Source of the DNA: Haematobacter genomosp. 1
Lineage (GTDB): Bacteria > Pseudomonadota > Alphaproteobacteria > Rhodobacterales > Rhodobacteraceae
Length of the DNA: 64,000 bases
Reading direction: 5' to 3'
Assembly: GCF_002196855.1 (NCBI RefSeq)
Contig: NZ_NIPW01000004.1
Span: 124,001-188,000 of the forward strand
Below the pieces are notes generated by a model. It did no database searches and was not told the DNA's origin. It saw nothing but the letters and a program-made list of their open reading frames with translations. The translations under genes were made by a program, and so were the position numbers. Numbering within the stretch: position 1 is the stretch's first letter; every line of letters starts with the position of its first letter. Below, piece by piece: positions 21,031 to 30,090 of the stretch.

Positions 21031-22419
21031 ATGCCTGTCTATCGCTCAACCCTTGGTGGGGAGCGTTTCGCCTTCGACGGGCTTGCCGCCCTGCTCGCCG
21101 CTGCGACGCCTGCCCGGTCCGGCGATGCGCTTGCCGGGATCGCGGCCGGGACGGAGGCCCAGCGGGTCGCCGCGCGCTATGCTTTGGCCGATCTGCCGCT
21201 TGCCACGTTCCTGAACGAAGCGTTGGTGCCCTATGAGAGGGATGAGGTCACCCGCCTCATCATCGACAGCCACGACGCTGCCGCCTTTGCCCCGTTTGCC
21301 GCAATGACGGTCGGTGATCTGCGGGATTGGCTGCTGTCGGAAGCCGCCACGCCGCGAACGCTTGAGGCCGCGCGTCCCGCGCTCACGCCGGAAATGGTCG
21401 CTGCCGTCTCCAAGCTCATGCGCAACCAGGATCTGATCGCCGTCGCGCGGAAGGTGGAGGTGGTGACGGCCTTTCGCAACACCATCGGACTGGCGGGACG
21501 GATCTCCACGCGGCTGCAGCCCAACCACCCGGCCGACGATCTGCGGGGCATTGCTGCGGCGGTATTGGACGGTCTGCTGCAGGGTGCGGGTGATGCGGTC
21601 ATCGGCATCAATCCCGCCTCCGACAACCTGCGCAACTGCACCGAGATCCTTCACGCGCTGGACCGGTTGCGGCAGGACTTCGCCATCCCCACGCAAAGCT
21701 GCGTTCTTACCCATGTGACGAACACCCTGCGCATCATGGAAGCAGGCGGGCCGGTCGATCTCGTCTTTCAGTCGATCGCTGGGACGGAGGACGCGAACCG
21801 CGGCTTCGGCGTCGATCTGGCGGTGCTGGCGGAGGCCGATGCCGCCGCACGGGGGCTGAACCGCGGCACCGTCGGGCAGAACGTGATGTATTTCGAGACG
21901 GGCCAGGGCGCACCGCTGTCGGCGGGCGCGCATCACGGGGTCGATCAACAGACGCTGGAGGCACGTGCCTATGGCGTGGCGCGGGCCTTCTCCCCGCTCC
22001 TGGTGAATACGGTCGTGGGCTTCATCGGCCCGGAATATCTTTACGATGGCAAACAGATCATGCGCGCAGGGCTGGAGGATCATTTCTGCGGCAAGATCCT
22101 CGGCCTGCCGATGGGGGTGGATGTCTGCTACACCAACCATGTCGAGGCGGATCAGGACGACATGGATACGCTGATGACGCTGTTGGGTGCCGCGGGTGTG
22201 ACCTTCGTGATCTGCGTGCCCGGTTCGGATGACGTGATGCTCAGCTACCAGAGCCTCGCGTTTGAGGATGCTGCCTGGCTCCGCCGTGTCTTCGACCGCA
22301 GCCCGGCGCCGGAATTCGCAGCCTGGCTGGAGAAGACGGGTCTCGCCGGGTGGGGAGCAGGGCCACGCGCGCTGCCGGATGTGGACGGACTTGCCCGTCG
22401 GATGGGACTTCCCGCATGA
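21031..22419 (+). CDS. eutB: Ethanolamine ammonia-lyase large subunit
   Basis: A 462-residue subunit of the adenosylcobalamin-dependent enzyme that splits ethanolamine into acetaldehyde and ammonia. Family motifs include KLMRNQDLIAVARKVEVVTAF, GLAGRISTRLQPNHP, GDAVIGINPASDN, and the C-terminal YTNHVEADQDDMDTLM. GGAGGAATGCC precedes the ATG. Its stop overlaps the eutC start (ATGA), typical of a fixed-ratio complex. No eutA reactivase, microcompartment or transporter gene is nearby. Confidence 0.96.
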   Translation: MPVYRSTLGGERFAFDGLAALLAAATPARSGDALAGIAAGTEAQRVAARYALADLPLATFLNEALVPYERDEVTRLIIDSHDAAAFAPFAAMTVGDLRDWLLSEAATPRTLEAARPALTPEMVAAVSKLMRNQDLIAVARKVEVVTAFRNTIGLAGRISTRLQPNHPADDLRGIAAAVLDGLLQGAGDAVIGINPASDNLRNCTEILHALDRLRQDFAIPTQSCVLTHVTNTLRIMEAGGPVDLVFQSIAGTEDANRGFGVDLAVLAEADAAARGLNRGTVGQNVMYFETGQGAPLSAGAHHGVDQQTLEARAYGVARAFSPLLVNTVVGFIGPEYLYDGKQIMRAGLEDHFCGKILGLPMGVDVCYTNHVEADQDDMDTLMTLLGAAGVTFVICVPGSDDVMLSYQSLAFEDAAWLRRVFDRSPAPEFAAWLEKTGLAGWGAGPRALPDVDGLARRMGLPA

Positions 22420-23156
22420 CCGCTCCGACAGATCCGACGCTTGCCCGCCTCCGCCGCCTCACCCCCGCACGGCTGCGGCTGGATCCCCGGGGCGGGGCAG
22501 CGCCGCTGTCTGCCGTGCTGGACTTTCAGGCGAGCCATGCCCGCGCCCGCGATGCGATCCGCGCACCCGTGGAATGGGAAGCCATCGCCGCAGCGCTTGC
22601 TCCCCACGCAACCCTTTCCGTGCAAAGCCGCGCGGGGGATCGGGAGACCTACCTCCGGCGCCCCGATCTTGGCCGCCGCGTGCGGGCGGCGGATCTCGAG
22701 CGAATGCAGGACGCGGGCAGCGACGTGGCCATTGTCATTGCCGACGGGCTGTCGGCGCTCGCCGTCAACCGCCATGCCGCAGCCATCGCGGCAGGCGTCA
22801 TGGACGCCCTGCCCCGTGTAAGCTTTGCGCCCGTTGTGCTGGCGAGCGAGGCCCGGGTGGCCATCGGCGACGATATCGGCGCGGGCCTGCGGGCACGGCT
22901 GTCGCTCGTCCTCATCGGAGAGCGGCCGGGGCTGTCCGTTGCGGAAAGCCTTGGCGCCTACATCACCTACGACCCCTGTCCCGGACGTCAGGACAGTGAG
23001 CGCAACTGCGTCTCCAACATCCACGATCTGGGCGGGCTGAGCCACGAAAGGGCGGTGGAGTTGATCTCGTGGCTTGTGGGGGAGGCCCTGTCGCGACGAC
23101 TGACGGGCATCGCGCTCAAGGATGAAAGCGGTGGGAGCCTTCTGGGCGAAAGCTAG
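22416..23156 (+). CDS. eutC: Ethanolamine ammonia-lyase small subunit
   Basis: A 246-residue partner of EutB that completes the cobalamin site. Motifs are LDFQASHARARDAI, VAIVIADGLSA, LVLIGERPGLSVAESLGAYITY and the Cys-rich DPCPGRQDSERNCVSNIH, all typical of EutC. The ATG at 22416 overlaps the eutB stop by 4 nt. The N-terminus is shorter than in enterobacterial EutC. After the stop the base composition drops sharply. Confidence 0.95.
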   Translation: MTAPTDPTLARLRRLTPARLRLDPRGGAAPLSAVLDFQASHARARDAIRAPVEWEAIAAALAPHATLSVQSRAGDRETYLRRPDLGRRVRAADLERMQDAGSDVAIVIADGLSALAVNRHAAAIAAGVMDALPRVSFAPVVLASEARVAIGDDIGAGLRARLSLVLIGERPGLSVAESLGAYITYDPCPGRQDSERNCVSNIHDLGGLSHERAVELISWLVGEALSRRLTGIALKDESGGSLLGES

Positions 23157-23211
23157 AAACAGTTTTTTCCTCGCGAAAATTTCTATCTATGCGTGTATTG
23201 ATTGGATATAG

Positions 23212-23223
23212 CTCAATTTTGAG
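23212..23223. promoter_or_regulatory. Palindrome CTCAATTTTGAG upstream of the VPLPA-CTERM gene
   Basis: A 5-bp inverted repeat with a TT centre lies in an AT-rich leader 75 nt before the next start codon. It could be an operator, but nothing else supports this. Confidence 0.25.
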
Positions 23224-23297
23224 TTACTATCGATGCATCACGCTGCCCCCTGACAATCAAACGCCCCGTCAAGCCAAAGCCAGAAGGATCTACATCC

Positions 23298-24008
23298 ATG
23301 TCGAAAAAACATGCGCTCGCCGCGATCCTTGCTGCAGCCGCCGTTACCGCTGCCGATGCAGGGAACGCCGCCACCATCGTCATTGATGAATTCGTTGCGC
23401 CGCAATACGTCGTCGCAAGGGCGCCGAGCGGGAATTTCGCGCGGTCCGAGATCCGCGCGCCCAGCACGGTCGCAGTCGGCGGATATCGCGACATGTCGGT
23501 GACGAACAGCACGAGCCGACTGAACGGCACGTCGCTTGAAACCGGCGACGGATATCTCGACTTCAACAACGCCTCCCGCACCAGCGGGACCGGCACGATC
23601 ACTTGGGACGGCCAGAATTCGACCGGCCTGCGCGGGTTGGACGTGACCGATGGCGGCACCAATGATGCGGTGTTCTTCAGCGTAGTCTTTGCGGATGCCG
23701 ATATCGCGATGGCGTTTTCCATAACCGATACGCAGGGCCGCGTCTCAACCTTCAATACCCTTCTCGTCGAGGAATTCAGCGACCCGGCCGAGGTGATCTT
23801 CCGCTTCTCCGACTTCAGCGGGAGCGCGGATTTCACACAGGTGAATGCAATTTCCTTCACTCTGATCGGCACCCGCCCGGCTGTGGATGCCTCGCTGGAC
23901 AGGATTTATTTCGGGGCTACCGTCGCGCCCGTGCCGCTGCCGGCCACCGCGCCGCTCCTTTTTGCGGCCATGGGTGGGCTGGCATTCGCGGCGCGTCGTC
24001 GGAAATGA
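23298..24008 (+). CDS. VPLPA-CTERM sorting-domain surface protein
   Basis: A 236-residue exported protein of unknown function. The signal peptide ends near NAATIV. The middle is strand-rich, with many Ser, Thr, Asp and Gly residues and no recognisable domain. The C-terminus is a VPLPA-CTERM tripartite sorting signal: VAPVPLPATAPLL, a hydrophobic helix and the RRRK anchor. Such tails are processed by an exosortase-type enzyme, not seen in this window. AAGGA sits 9 nt before the ATG. The AT-rich leader contrasts with its neighbours, and a clear terminator follows. Confidence 0.88.
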   Translation: MSKKHALAAILAAAAVTAADAGNAATIVIDEFVAPQYVVARAPSGNFARSEIRAPSTVAVGGYRDMSVTNSTSRLNGTSLETGDGYLDFNNASRTSGTGTITWDGQNSTGLRGLDVTDGGTNDAVFFSVVFADADIAMAFSITDTQGRVSTFNTLLVEEFSDPAEVIFRFSDFSGSADFTQVNAISFTLIGTRPAVDASLDRIYFGATVAPVPLPATAPLLFAAMGGLAFAARRRK

Positions 24009-24016
24009 GACTTTTT

Positions 24017-24044
24017 GGCCCGGCAGAGCTCCTGTCGGGCCTTT
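24017..24044 (+). terminator. Terminator of the VPLPA-CTERM gene
   Basis: A 10-bp stem GGCCCGGCAG / CTGTCGGGCC (one G-T pair) with a 5-nt AGCTC loop, followed by TTTG, starts 8 nt after the stop codon. Confidence 0.8.
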
Positions 24045-24099
24045 GACCATGTCCATGTTGCGCTAGCTGATCCTGAACGCTCCCCTGTCAGGTTTGCCC

Positions 24100-24654
24100 A
24101 TGTCCGTGACGTCCGACAATGCCATTCGCGCCGAGCTTCGCCAGAAATGGGGCTGGTTTCTGGCCCTTGGCCTTCTTCTTCTTGCCTTCGGGCTGATCGC
24201 GGCGGCGAACCTGCTGGTCGCGACAGTCGCATCCGTCTTCTGGGTGGGGATCATGATGATCGCGGGCGGCGTCCTGGCGATCGTTCATGCCTTCAGCGTC
24301 CGCACCTGGGGAAGCACGATTCTGGGAGTTCTCGCGGGTCTGCTCTACGCGGTCGCGGGAATTTTCGTCTTCGTCAACCCGGCGGTGGCGACAGCGGCGA
24401 TCACCATTACCGTGGGGCTGCTGCTCATCGTCGTGGGGCTGGTGCGGCTGGTGATCGGCCTGCAGGAACGCACGACGGAGGGATGGGGATGGGTGGTGAT
24501 CGGCGGCATCATCACCGCACTCGCCGGGGTGGTCATCGTGGCCGGCTGGCCGGGTAACAGCGTCTGGGTGTTGGGCATCTTTCTTGCTGTTGATCTGCTG
24601 ACACAGGGTGTGACCTATACGGCGCTGGCCCTTGCCATGAAGAAGTCCGCCTGA
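24100..24654 (+). CDS. HdeD-family membrane protein (DUF308)
   Basis: A 184-residue protein with about six membrane helices, matching the DUF308/HdeD repeat pattern: GLLLLAFGLIAA, FWVGIMMIAGGVLAIVHAF, IFVFVNPAVATAAITITVG and GWVVIGGIITALAGVVI. HdeD is linked to acid resistance in E. coli; in alphaproteobacteria the role is unknown. The ATG at 24100 is preferred over a TTG two codons earlier. The stop abuts the convergent lolD stop with no gap. Confidence 0.86.
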   Translation: MSVTSDNAIRAELRQKWGWFLALGLLLLAFGLIAAANLLVATVASVFWVGIMMIAGGVLAIVHAFSVRTWGSTILGVLAGLLYAVAGIFVFVNPAVATAAITITVGLLLIVVGLVRLVIGLQERTTEGWGWVVIGGIITALAGVVIVAGWPGNSVWVLGIFLAVDLLTQGVTYTALALAMKKSA

Positions 24655-25329
24655 TCAGACGAGCCTGCCTGCCTCCAGCCGGACGACCCTGTCCATCCGG
24701 GCGGCGAGATCGAGGTTGTGGGTCGCGATGAGCGTGGCAAGCCCCGTCTCCCGCACCAGCTCGATCAGCGTGTCGAAAACCAGCGAGGATGTTTCAGGGT
24801 CGAGATTTCCCGTCGGCTCATCCGCGAGCAGGAGCCGCGGCCGGTTCGCCAGAGCACGGCAGAAGGCCACGCGCTGCTGCTCCCCCCCGGAAAGAGCCGC
24901 GGGCCTGTGCGCGGCGCGCGGCCTGACACCCACTCGGCCCAGCAGGCTCTCCGCCCGGTCAACCGCCTCGCGCCAGGGACGGCCATCGGCCAGTTGCGGC
25001 AGCACGATATTCTCCAGCGCCGAGAACTCCGGCAGCAGGTGATGGAACTGATAGACGAAACCAACCTCCGACCGCCGGGCGTCCGTCTGCTCACGGTCAG
25101 AAAGCCCGGTCATCTCGCGCCCACTCATGAAGACGCGCCCCTCATCGGGGGTGTCCAGCAGGCCCGCGATATGGAGAAGCGTCGATTTGCCCGCGCCGGA
25201 GGGAGCGACCAGCGCCACCGCCTCCCCCGCCATGAGAGTGAGGCTGACCCCACGGAGCACCTCCACCGGGGCCGCTGTATCTCCACCATAGGTGCGCCGG
25301 ATGCCGTCGAGCCGCAGGACTTCACTCAT
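24655..25329 (-). CDS. lolD: Lipoprotein-releasing ABC transporter ATP-binding subunit
   Basis: A 224-residue ATPase of the LolCDE complex that extracts mature lipoproteins from the inner membrane for LolA. Walker A is APSGAGKST, the signature is [10 protein letters not shown], Walker B is [12 protein letters not shown] and the switch His is in ATHN. The Q-loop region [18 protein letters not shown] is LolD-like. It overlaps the lolC stop by 8 nt, ensuring coupled synthesis. Confidence 0.94.
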   Translation of the reverse strand: MSEVLRLDGIRRTYGGDTAAPVEVLRGVSLTLMAGEAVALVAPSGAGKSTLLHIAGLLDTPDEGRVFMSGREMTGLSDREQTDARRSEVGFVYQFHHLLPEFSALENIVLPQLADGRPWREAVDRAESLLGRVGVRPRAAHRPAALSGGEQQRVAFCRALANRPRLLLADEPTGNLDPETSSLVFDTLIELVRETGLATLIATHNLDLAARMDRVVRLEAGRLV

Positions 25330-26599
25330 ACCGCAACGCCTCCACTGGGTTCATCCGCGCCGCCCGCCGTGCCGGGAACAGGGTGACGACGAAGGACAGG
25401 ACGAGCGACAGGACCACGGCGGAAAGCACGTCCTTCGCCTCCAGCCTGGCGGGGAGCGCGTAGATGCCGCGGATCGACGGATCCCAGACTCCGCCCCCCA
25501 TGACGTAGTTCACGAAGGAGAAGATGGGGTCGATGTAGATCGCGAACAGGCAGCCGAGGATCACACCCGCCAGCGTGCCGATCAACCCGACCGAGGCCCC
25601 GCAGATGAAGAACACCCGCAGGATGGACCCCTCCGTCAGCCCCATCGTGCGCAGGATGCCGATGTCGCGCCCCTTGTTCTTCACCAGCATGATGAGACCG
25701 GAGACAATATTCATCGCCGCGATCAGCACGAGGATGGAGAGGATGACGAACATCACGTTGTCCTCCACCTCCAGCGCGCGGAGGAAGCTCCCGGCGCTGT
25801 CCCGCCATGTCCAGAAGCTGGTAGAGGGGCCTGCCGCCTGCAGCAGCGCGGGGAGCAAGCGTTCCACTTCCTCGGGGCGCTGGACCGTGACGGCGATCTC
25901 ATCCACCAGCGTCTCGCGGTTGAAGTAGCTCTGCGCCTCGGCGAGCGGCATGTAGATGCGTGTCTCGTCAATGTCGTAGCGCCCGGCGGAGAAGATATAG
26001 ACGACCTCGTAGGCGTTGACCCGCGGCGAGGTTCCGAACGGCGTCTGCACCCCGTCGGGCGAGATGAGGCGCACCCTGTCTCCGACCCCCACGCCCAGAG
26101 AGCGCGCCACCCCCGCCCCAATGGCGATGCCCTGATCGAAGGCGTCGATGTCGCCCGCGCTGCGGGGCCCGGGCTGGATGCCGGGGATGGCCTTCAGGTC
26201 GTCATGGCTGACGCCCAGCACTTCCACCCCGGCATTGCGCCCGTTTGCGTTGGCCATGACCTGCCCCCGGATCTGGGGGGAGGCATGGATCACGCCCGGC
26301 ACGGCGGCGATCCGCTGGGCCAGCGGAAGATAGTCCGGGATCGTTCTGTCGATGCGGCCCGCATCGTCGATCCGGTCGGCGAACACCGTCACATGGGCAT
26401 TGGCGCCGAGGATGGTGTTCACGAACTCCTCCCGGAAGCCCGAGCGCACGGCGAGCGTCGCGATCAGCGCAAAGACGGCCAGGGTGATGCCGATCAGGCT
26501 GATCCAGGTCATCACGCTGACGCCCCCCTCCTCGCGCCGGGCGCGGAGGTAGCGCCAGGCGATCATCCATTCGAAGGCGGCGAAGGGCTTGGTGCGCAT
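25322..26599 (-). CDS. lolC: Lipoprotein-releasing ABC transporter permease LolC/E
   Basis: A 425-residue FtsX-like permease: a first helix ([23 protein letters not shown]), a large periplasmic domain, and three C-terminal helices, the first after the [23 protein letters not shown] region. It begins [14 protein letters not shown], the family N-terminus. Many alphaproteobacteria have only one LolC/E-type permease, forming a homodimer with LolD; the single copy here fits that. proS lies 97 nt upstream on the same strand, an arrangement common in the group. Confidence 0.93.
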   Translation of the reverse strand: MRTKPFAAFEWMIAWRYLRARREEGGVSVMTWISLIGITLAVFALIATLAVRSGFREEFVNTILGANAHVTVFADRIDDAGRIDRTIPDYLPLAQRIAAVPGVIHASPQIRGQVMANANGRNAGVEVLGVSHDDLKAIPGIQPGPRSAGDIDAFDQGIAIGAGVARSLGVGVGDRVRLISPDGVQTPFGTSPRVNAYEVVYIFSAGRYDIDETRIYMPLAEAQSYFNRETLVDEIAVTVQRPEEVERLLPALLQAAGPSTSFWTWRDSAGSFLRALEVEDNVMFVILSILVLIAAMNIVSGLIMLVKNKGRDIGILRTMGLTEGSILRVFFICGASVGLIGTLAGVILGCLFAIYIDPIFSFVNYVMGGGVWDPSIRGIYALPARLEAKDVLSAVVLSLVLSFVVTLFPARRAARMNPVEALRYE

Positions 26600-26696
26600 G
26601 GGGTCCGTCGGGTTGGGTCTCGCGGGGCGGGACCGTGGCCGCCTGCTCCCGGAAGGTCAAGCGGCCACACGCAGTCGTGCGCGGGCCGCGAGGGGA

Positions 26697-28037
26697 TCAG
26701 AGGCCCGCGTAGATTTCCGCAATGCGCGAGACGGCGGCTTCGGGCTTCGTCTCGACGCTTTCACCCGTCCGGCGGCTCGTCAGTTCGACGAGGTTGGAGG
26801 CGACGCCACGCGGCCCCACGGTGATCCGCCACGGAATGCCGATCAGATCGGCGGTGGCGAACTTGGCCCCGGCGCGGTCCTCCCGGTCGTCATAGAGCGG
26901 GTCGAGGCCCTTGGCCTTCAGCGCCGAATAGAGCGCCTCGCACGCGCTGTCGGTGGAGGTGTCGCCCTGCTTGACGTTCACGATGACCACGTGGAAGGGC
27001 GTGACGCCTTCCGGCCAGATGATGCCCTTCTCGTCATGGCTGGCCTCGATGATCGCACCCACCAGACGCGACACGCCGATCCCGTGGGAGCCCATGTGCA
27101 CCGGAACCCGCTCGCCCTTGTCATTGACGACGAGCGCCTTCATCGGCTCCGAATACTTGGTACCGAAGTAGAACACCTGCCCCACCTCGATCCCGCGGGA
27201 GACGCGGCGGCGCTCCTCGGGGACTTCCGCATCGAACACGGCGGCATCGTGGGTTTCGTCGGTCCGGGCGTAGGGGGTCGTCCATTCCTTGACGATGGCG
27301 GCCGTTTCGGCGGGATCGTAGTAGTCCACCTTCCGGTCGCCGAGCTTCAGCTTGGTGATCGCCTCGTCGTAGAACACTTCCGACTCGCCGGTTTCCGCCA
27401 GCACGAGGAATTCATGGGTGTCGTCGCCGCCGATGGGGCCGGAATCGGCCCGCATGGGGATCGCGGTCAGGCCCATCCGCTCGTAGGTGCGCAGGTAGCT
27501 CACCACATGGCGGTTGTAGGAGGCGATGGCGCCCTCATAGTCCAGATCGAAGTTGTAGCCGTCCTTCATCAGGAACTCGCGCCCCCGCATCACGCCGAAA
27601 CGCGGGCGGATCTCGTCGCGGAACTTCCACTGGACATGATAGAGGGTGAGCGGCAGGTCCTTGTAGCTGCCGACAGCCGACCGGAAGATATCGGTGATCA
27701 TCTCCTCGTTCGTCGGGCCATAGAGCATCTCGCGCTTGTGGCGGTCGGTGATGCGCAGCATCTCCTCCCCATAGGCGTCGTAGCGGCCGGATTCGCGCCA
27801 CAGGTCGGCGGGCTGAAGCGTGGGCATCAGCAAGGGGATATGGCCTGCGCGCTGCTGCTCCTCATGCACGATCTGCTCGATCCGCGAGAGCACCTTGAAG
27901 CCAAGGGGCAGCCAGGAATAGATGCCTGCCGCCTGCTGCCGGATCATCCCCGCGCGCAGCATGTAGCGATGGCTGACGATCTGGGCGTCAGCCGGGTTTT
28001 CCCGCAGGACGGGCAGGAAATAGCGGGACATTCTCAT
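26697..28037 (-). CDS. proS: Proline--tRNA ligase, short alphaproteobacterial form
   Basis: A 446-residue class II synthetase that charges tRNA-Pro. It begins [20 protein letters not shown], and has [15 protein letters not shown] (motif 1 region), [14 protein letters not shown]-like spacing, and [15 protein letters not shown] (motif 3). The roughly 180-residue INS editing insertion of the E. coli enzyme is absent, as in other alphaproteobacteria, so mischarged Ala-tRNA-Pro must be cleared by a separate factor. Followed by lolC-lolD. Confidence 0.95.
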   Translation of the reverse strand: MRMSRYFLPVLRENPADAQIVSHRYMLRAGMIRQQAAGIYSWLPLGFKVLSRIEQIVHEEQQRAGHIPLLMPTLQPADLWRESGRYDAYGEEMLRITDRHKREMLYGPTNEEMITDIFRSAVGSYKDLPLTLYHVQWKFRDEIRPRFGVMRGREFLMKDGYNFDLDYEGAIASYNRHVVSYLRTYERMGLTAIPMRADSGPIGGDDTHEFLVLAETGESEVFYDEAITKLKLGDRKVDYYDPAETAAIVKEWTTPYARTDETHDAAVFDAEVPEERRRVSRGIEVGQVFYFGTKYSEPMKALVVNDKGERVPVHMGSHGIGVSRLVGAIIEASHDEKGIIWPEGVTPFHVVIVNVKQGDTSTDSACEALYSALKAKGLDPLYDDREDRAGAKFATADLIGIPWRITVGPRGVASNLVELTSRRTGESVETKPEAAVSRIAEIYAGL

Positions 28038-28205
28038 CGCGCGCGCTCCGGGATCAGAAGAAAGACGTTGCCGCCCCTGCTAAGCCATCCCAATGTCACA
28101 GGCAAGCCGCGCCACGGATGATGCGGGGACGGCTTGCATAGATGAAACGGTCAGGCGATGAGCCACGTTTGGGCGGGGCTATCGGATGCGTGGGAACAGA
28201 GCGAC

Positions 28206-29282
28206 ATGGAACTGACCGTCAAGGAACAGGTGAAATACTGGAGCATCGCCGCGCTGGTCTTTCTGGTGCTGCTCTGGGTGCTGGGCGATGTGATCCTGCC
28301 CTTTCTCATAGGGGGCGCGATCGCCTATTTTCTGGACCCGCTGGCGGACCGGCTGGAGCGGATCGGGCTGTCGCGGCTGATGGCGACCGTCATCATCTCG
28401 CTGGCCGCGCTGATGGTGTTCAGCCTGCTGTTGCTGCTGGTGCTGCCAATGGTCATCCAGCAGGGGGCGAGCCTGATCGAGGCCGCCCCGAGCTATGTGG
28501 ACGCCTTCCAGCGCTACATCGACATCCACTATCCCCAGCTTCTGGACGAGCAAAGCACCATGCGCCAGACGCTCAATACCGTGGCCGCCGCCGTGCAGGA
28601 CAGGGCGAGCATCTTTGCCGATACGGTCGTCCAATCGCTGTTCGGCGTCATCAACGCGGCGATCTTCATCGTCGTCGTCCCGGTGGTGGCCTTTTACATG
28701 CTGCTGGACTGGGACAGGATGGTCGCCCGCGTCCGCAGCCTCCTGCCGCGCGAACACGCGCCCACGATCTATCGCCTTGCGGGAGAGATCAACCTCGCCC
28801 TCGCGGGGTTCATCCGGGGGCAGCTCACCGTCTGCATCATCCTCGGCGCGTGGTATGGCCTCGCGCTCATGGGGGTGGGTCTGCAATACGGGCTGTTCAT
28901 CGGGGTATTCGCGGGCATGATCGCCTTCATCCCCTATCTCGGCACCTTCGTGGGCGGCGTGACCTCCATCGGAGTGGCGCTTTACCAGTATTGGAATGAT
29001 CCGTTCTGGATCTTCGTCGTGGTCGGCATCTTCGTCATCGGCCAGATGGTCGAGGGAAATTATCTCACGCCGAAGCTGGTGGGCGAATCGGTCGGGCTTC
29101 ATCCGGTCTGGCTGCTGTTCGCGCTTTCCGCCTTCGGGGCGCTGTTCGGCTTCGTGGGGATGCTCGTGGCGGTGCCGGTCTCTGCCGCCATCGGTGTCAT
29201 CTGCCGCTTCCTCGTGGAGCGCTATAAGGACAGCCGGCTCTATCGCGGAGCGCCTCGTCCTCTCGATGTCGACGATCTCTGA
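28206..29282 (+). CDS. AI-2E family transporter (PerM-like)
   Basis: A 358-residue permease of the AI-2E/PerM family, second paralog in the window. It starts with two helices separated by GDVILPFLIGGAIAYFLDPLADRLER, the typical N-terminal family region, continues with a hydrophilic middle, and ends with helices containing GVFAGMIAFIPYLGTFVGG and GNYLTPKLVGESVGLHP. The ATG at 28206 gives the conserved N-terminus; one at 28158 is also possible. The hdaA gene starts 10 nt after it, so they are probably one transcript. The substrate is unknown. Confidence 0.88.
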   Translation: MELTVKEQVKYWSIAALVFLVLLWVLGDVILPFLIGGAIAYFLDPLADRLERIGLSRLMATVIISLAALMVFSLLLLLVLPMVIQQGASLIEAAPSYVDAFQRYIDIHYPQLLDEQSTMRQTLNTVAAAVQDRASIFADTVVQSLFGVINAAIFIVVVPVVAFYMLLDWDRMVARVRSLLPREHAPTIYRLAGEINLALAGFIRGQLTVCIILGAWYGLALMGVGLQYGLFIGVFAGMIAFIPYLGTFVGGVTSIGVALYQYWNDPFWIFVVVGIFVIGQMVEGNYLTPKLVGESVGLHPVWLLFALSAFGALFGFVGMLVAVPVSAAIGVICRFLVERYKDSRLYRGAPRPLDVDDL

Positions 29283-29292
29283 CGGGCGGACG

Positions 29293-29994
29293 ATGGAGTC
29301 GGACCTGCCCGGCCGGCAGCTCCCGCTCGACCTGCCGCTGCCGGAGGCGATGGGGCGGCGGGATTTCTTCGTTTCACCCGCCAACGCAACGGCCGTGGCG
29401 ATGGTTGACGGCTGGCGCGACTGGCCGGAGGGCAAACTCGCCGTCATCGCCCCGCCCGGGGCGGGCAAGACGCATCTCGCCTCCATCTGGGCAGCCGAGG
29501 CCGGGGCCGTGATCCTACACCCGGCGGACCTGGTGGAAACCTCGCCCTTCGCGCTCGCCGCCTGGGGGCGGATCGTCATAGAGGATGCCGAGCAGATCGC
29601 CGGTCAGCGTGAGGGGGAGACGGCGCTCCTCCACCTCTACAACGTGCTGGGCGAAGACGGCGGGCGGCTTCTGCTCACGGCCTCTGACGAGCCCGCGCGC
29701 TGGCCCTTCCTGCTCCCCGATCTGGCGAGCCGTCTCGCCACCCTGCCCGTCGCCCGTCTCTCCCGCCCCGATGACGAGCTTTTGACCGCCGTGCTCACCA
29801 AGCAGTTCGCCGACCGCCAGATCGCCGTGCAACCGCAGGTCGTGGACTGGCTCGTGACGCGGATGGATCGTTCGCTGGCCTTCGCCCGCAGGCTCGTGGC
29901 AGCATTGGACCGCGCGGCGCTGGCGGAGGGGCGTGCTGTCACCCGCCCTTTGGCGCAGGTCGTTCTTGCAAGCCTGATCCCCGCCGACGCGTGA
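29293..29994 (+). CDS. hdaA: DnaA regulatory inactivator HdaA-like
   Basis: A 233-residue AAA+ protein related to DnaA domain III. Near the N-terminus is QLPLDLPLP, matching the sliding-clamp binding motif of Hda. Walker A is APPGAGKTHLA and the sensor region LTASDEPARWPFLLPDLASRL is DnaA-like. There is no DNA-binding domain IV. With DNA-loaded clamp, Hda stimulates hydrolysis of DnaA-ATP and limits re-initiation. Walker B reads IVIEDAEQI, with Glu-Asp in place of Asp-Asp. The gene follows the permease by 10 nt and precedes ppk by 96 nt, an order common in the group. Confidence 0.9.
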   Translation: MESDLPGRQLPLDLPLPEAMGRRDFFVSPANATAVAMVDGWRDWPEGKLAVIAPPGAGKTHLASIWAAEAGAVILHPADLVETSPFALAAWGRIVIEDAEQIAGQREGETALLHLYNVLGEDGGRLLLTASDEPARWPFLLPDLASRLATLPVARLSRPDDELLTAVLTKQFADRQIAVQPQVVDWLVTRMDRSLAFARRLVAALDRAALAEGRAVTRPLAQVVLASLIPADA

Positions 29995-30090
29995 TCCTCC
30001 CCCCAAGTCGCTCTGGACAGCGGCAGAAGGAAGGGCAGATACTGTATTCACAGCAGAGACCGGGGCGGCTGTCATCTGCGGGTTACAAGT

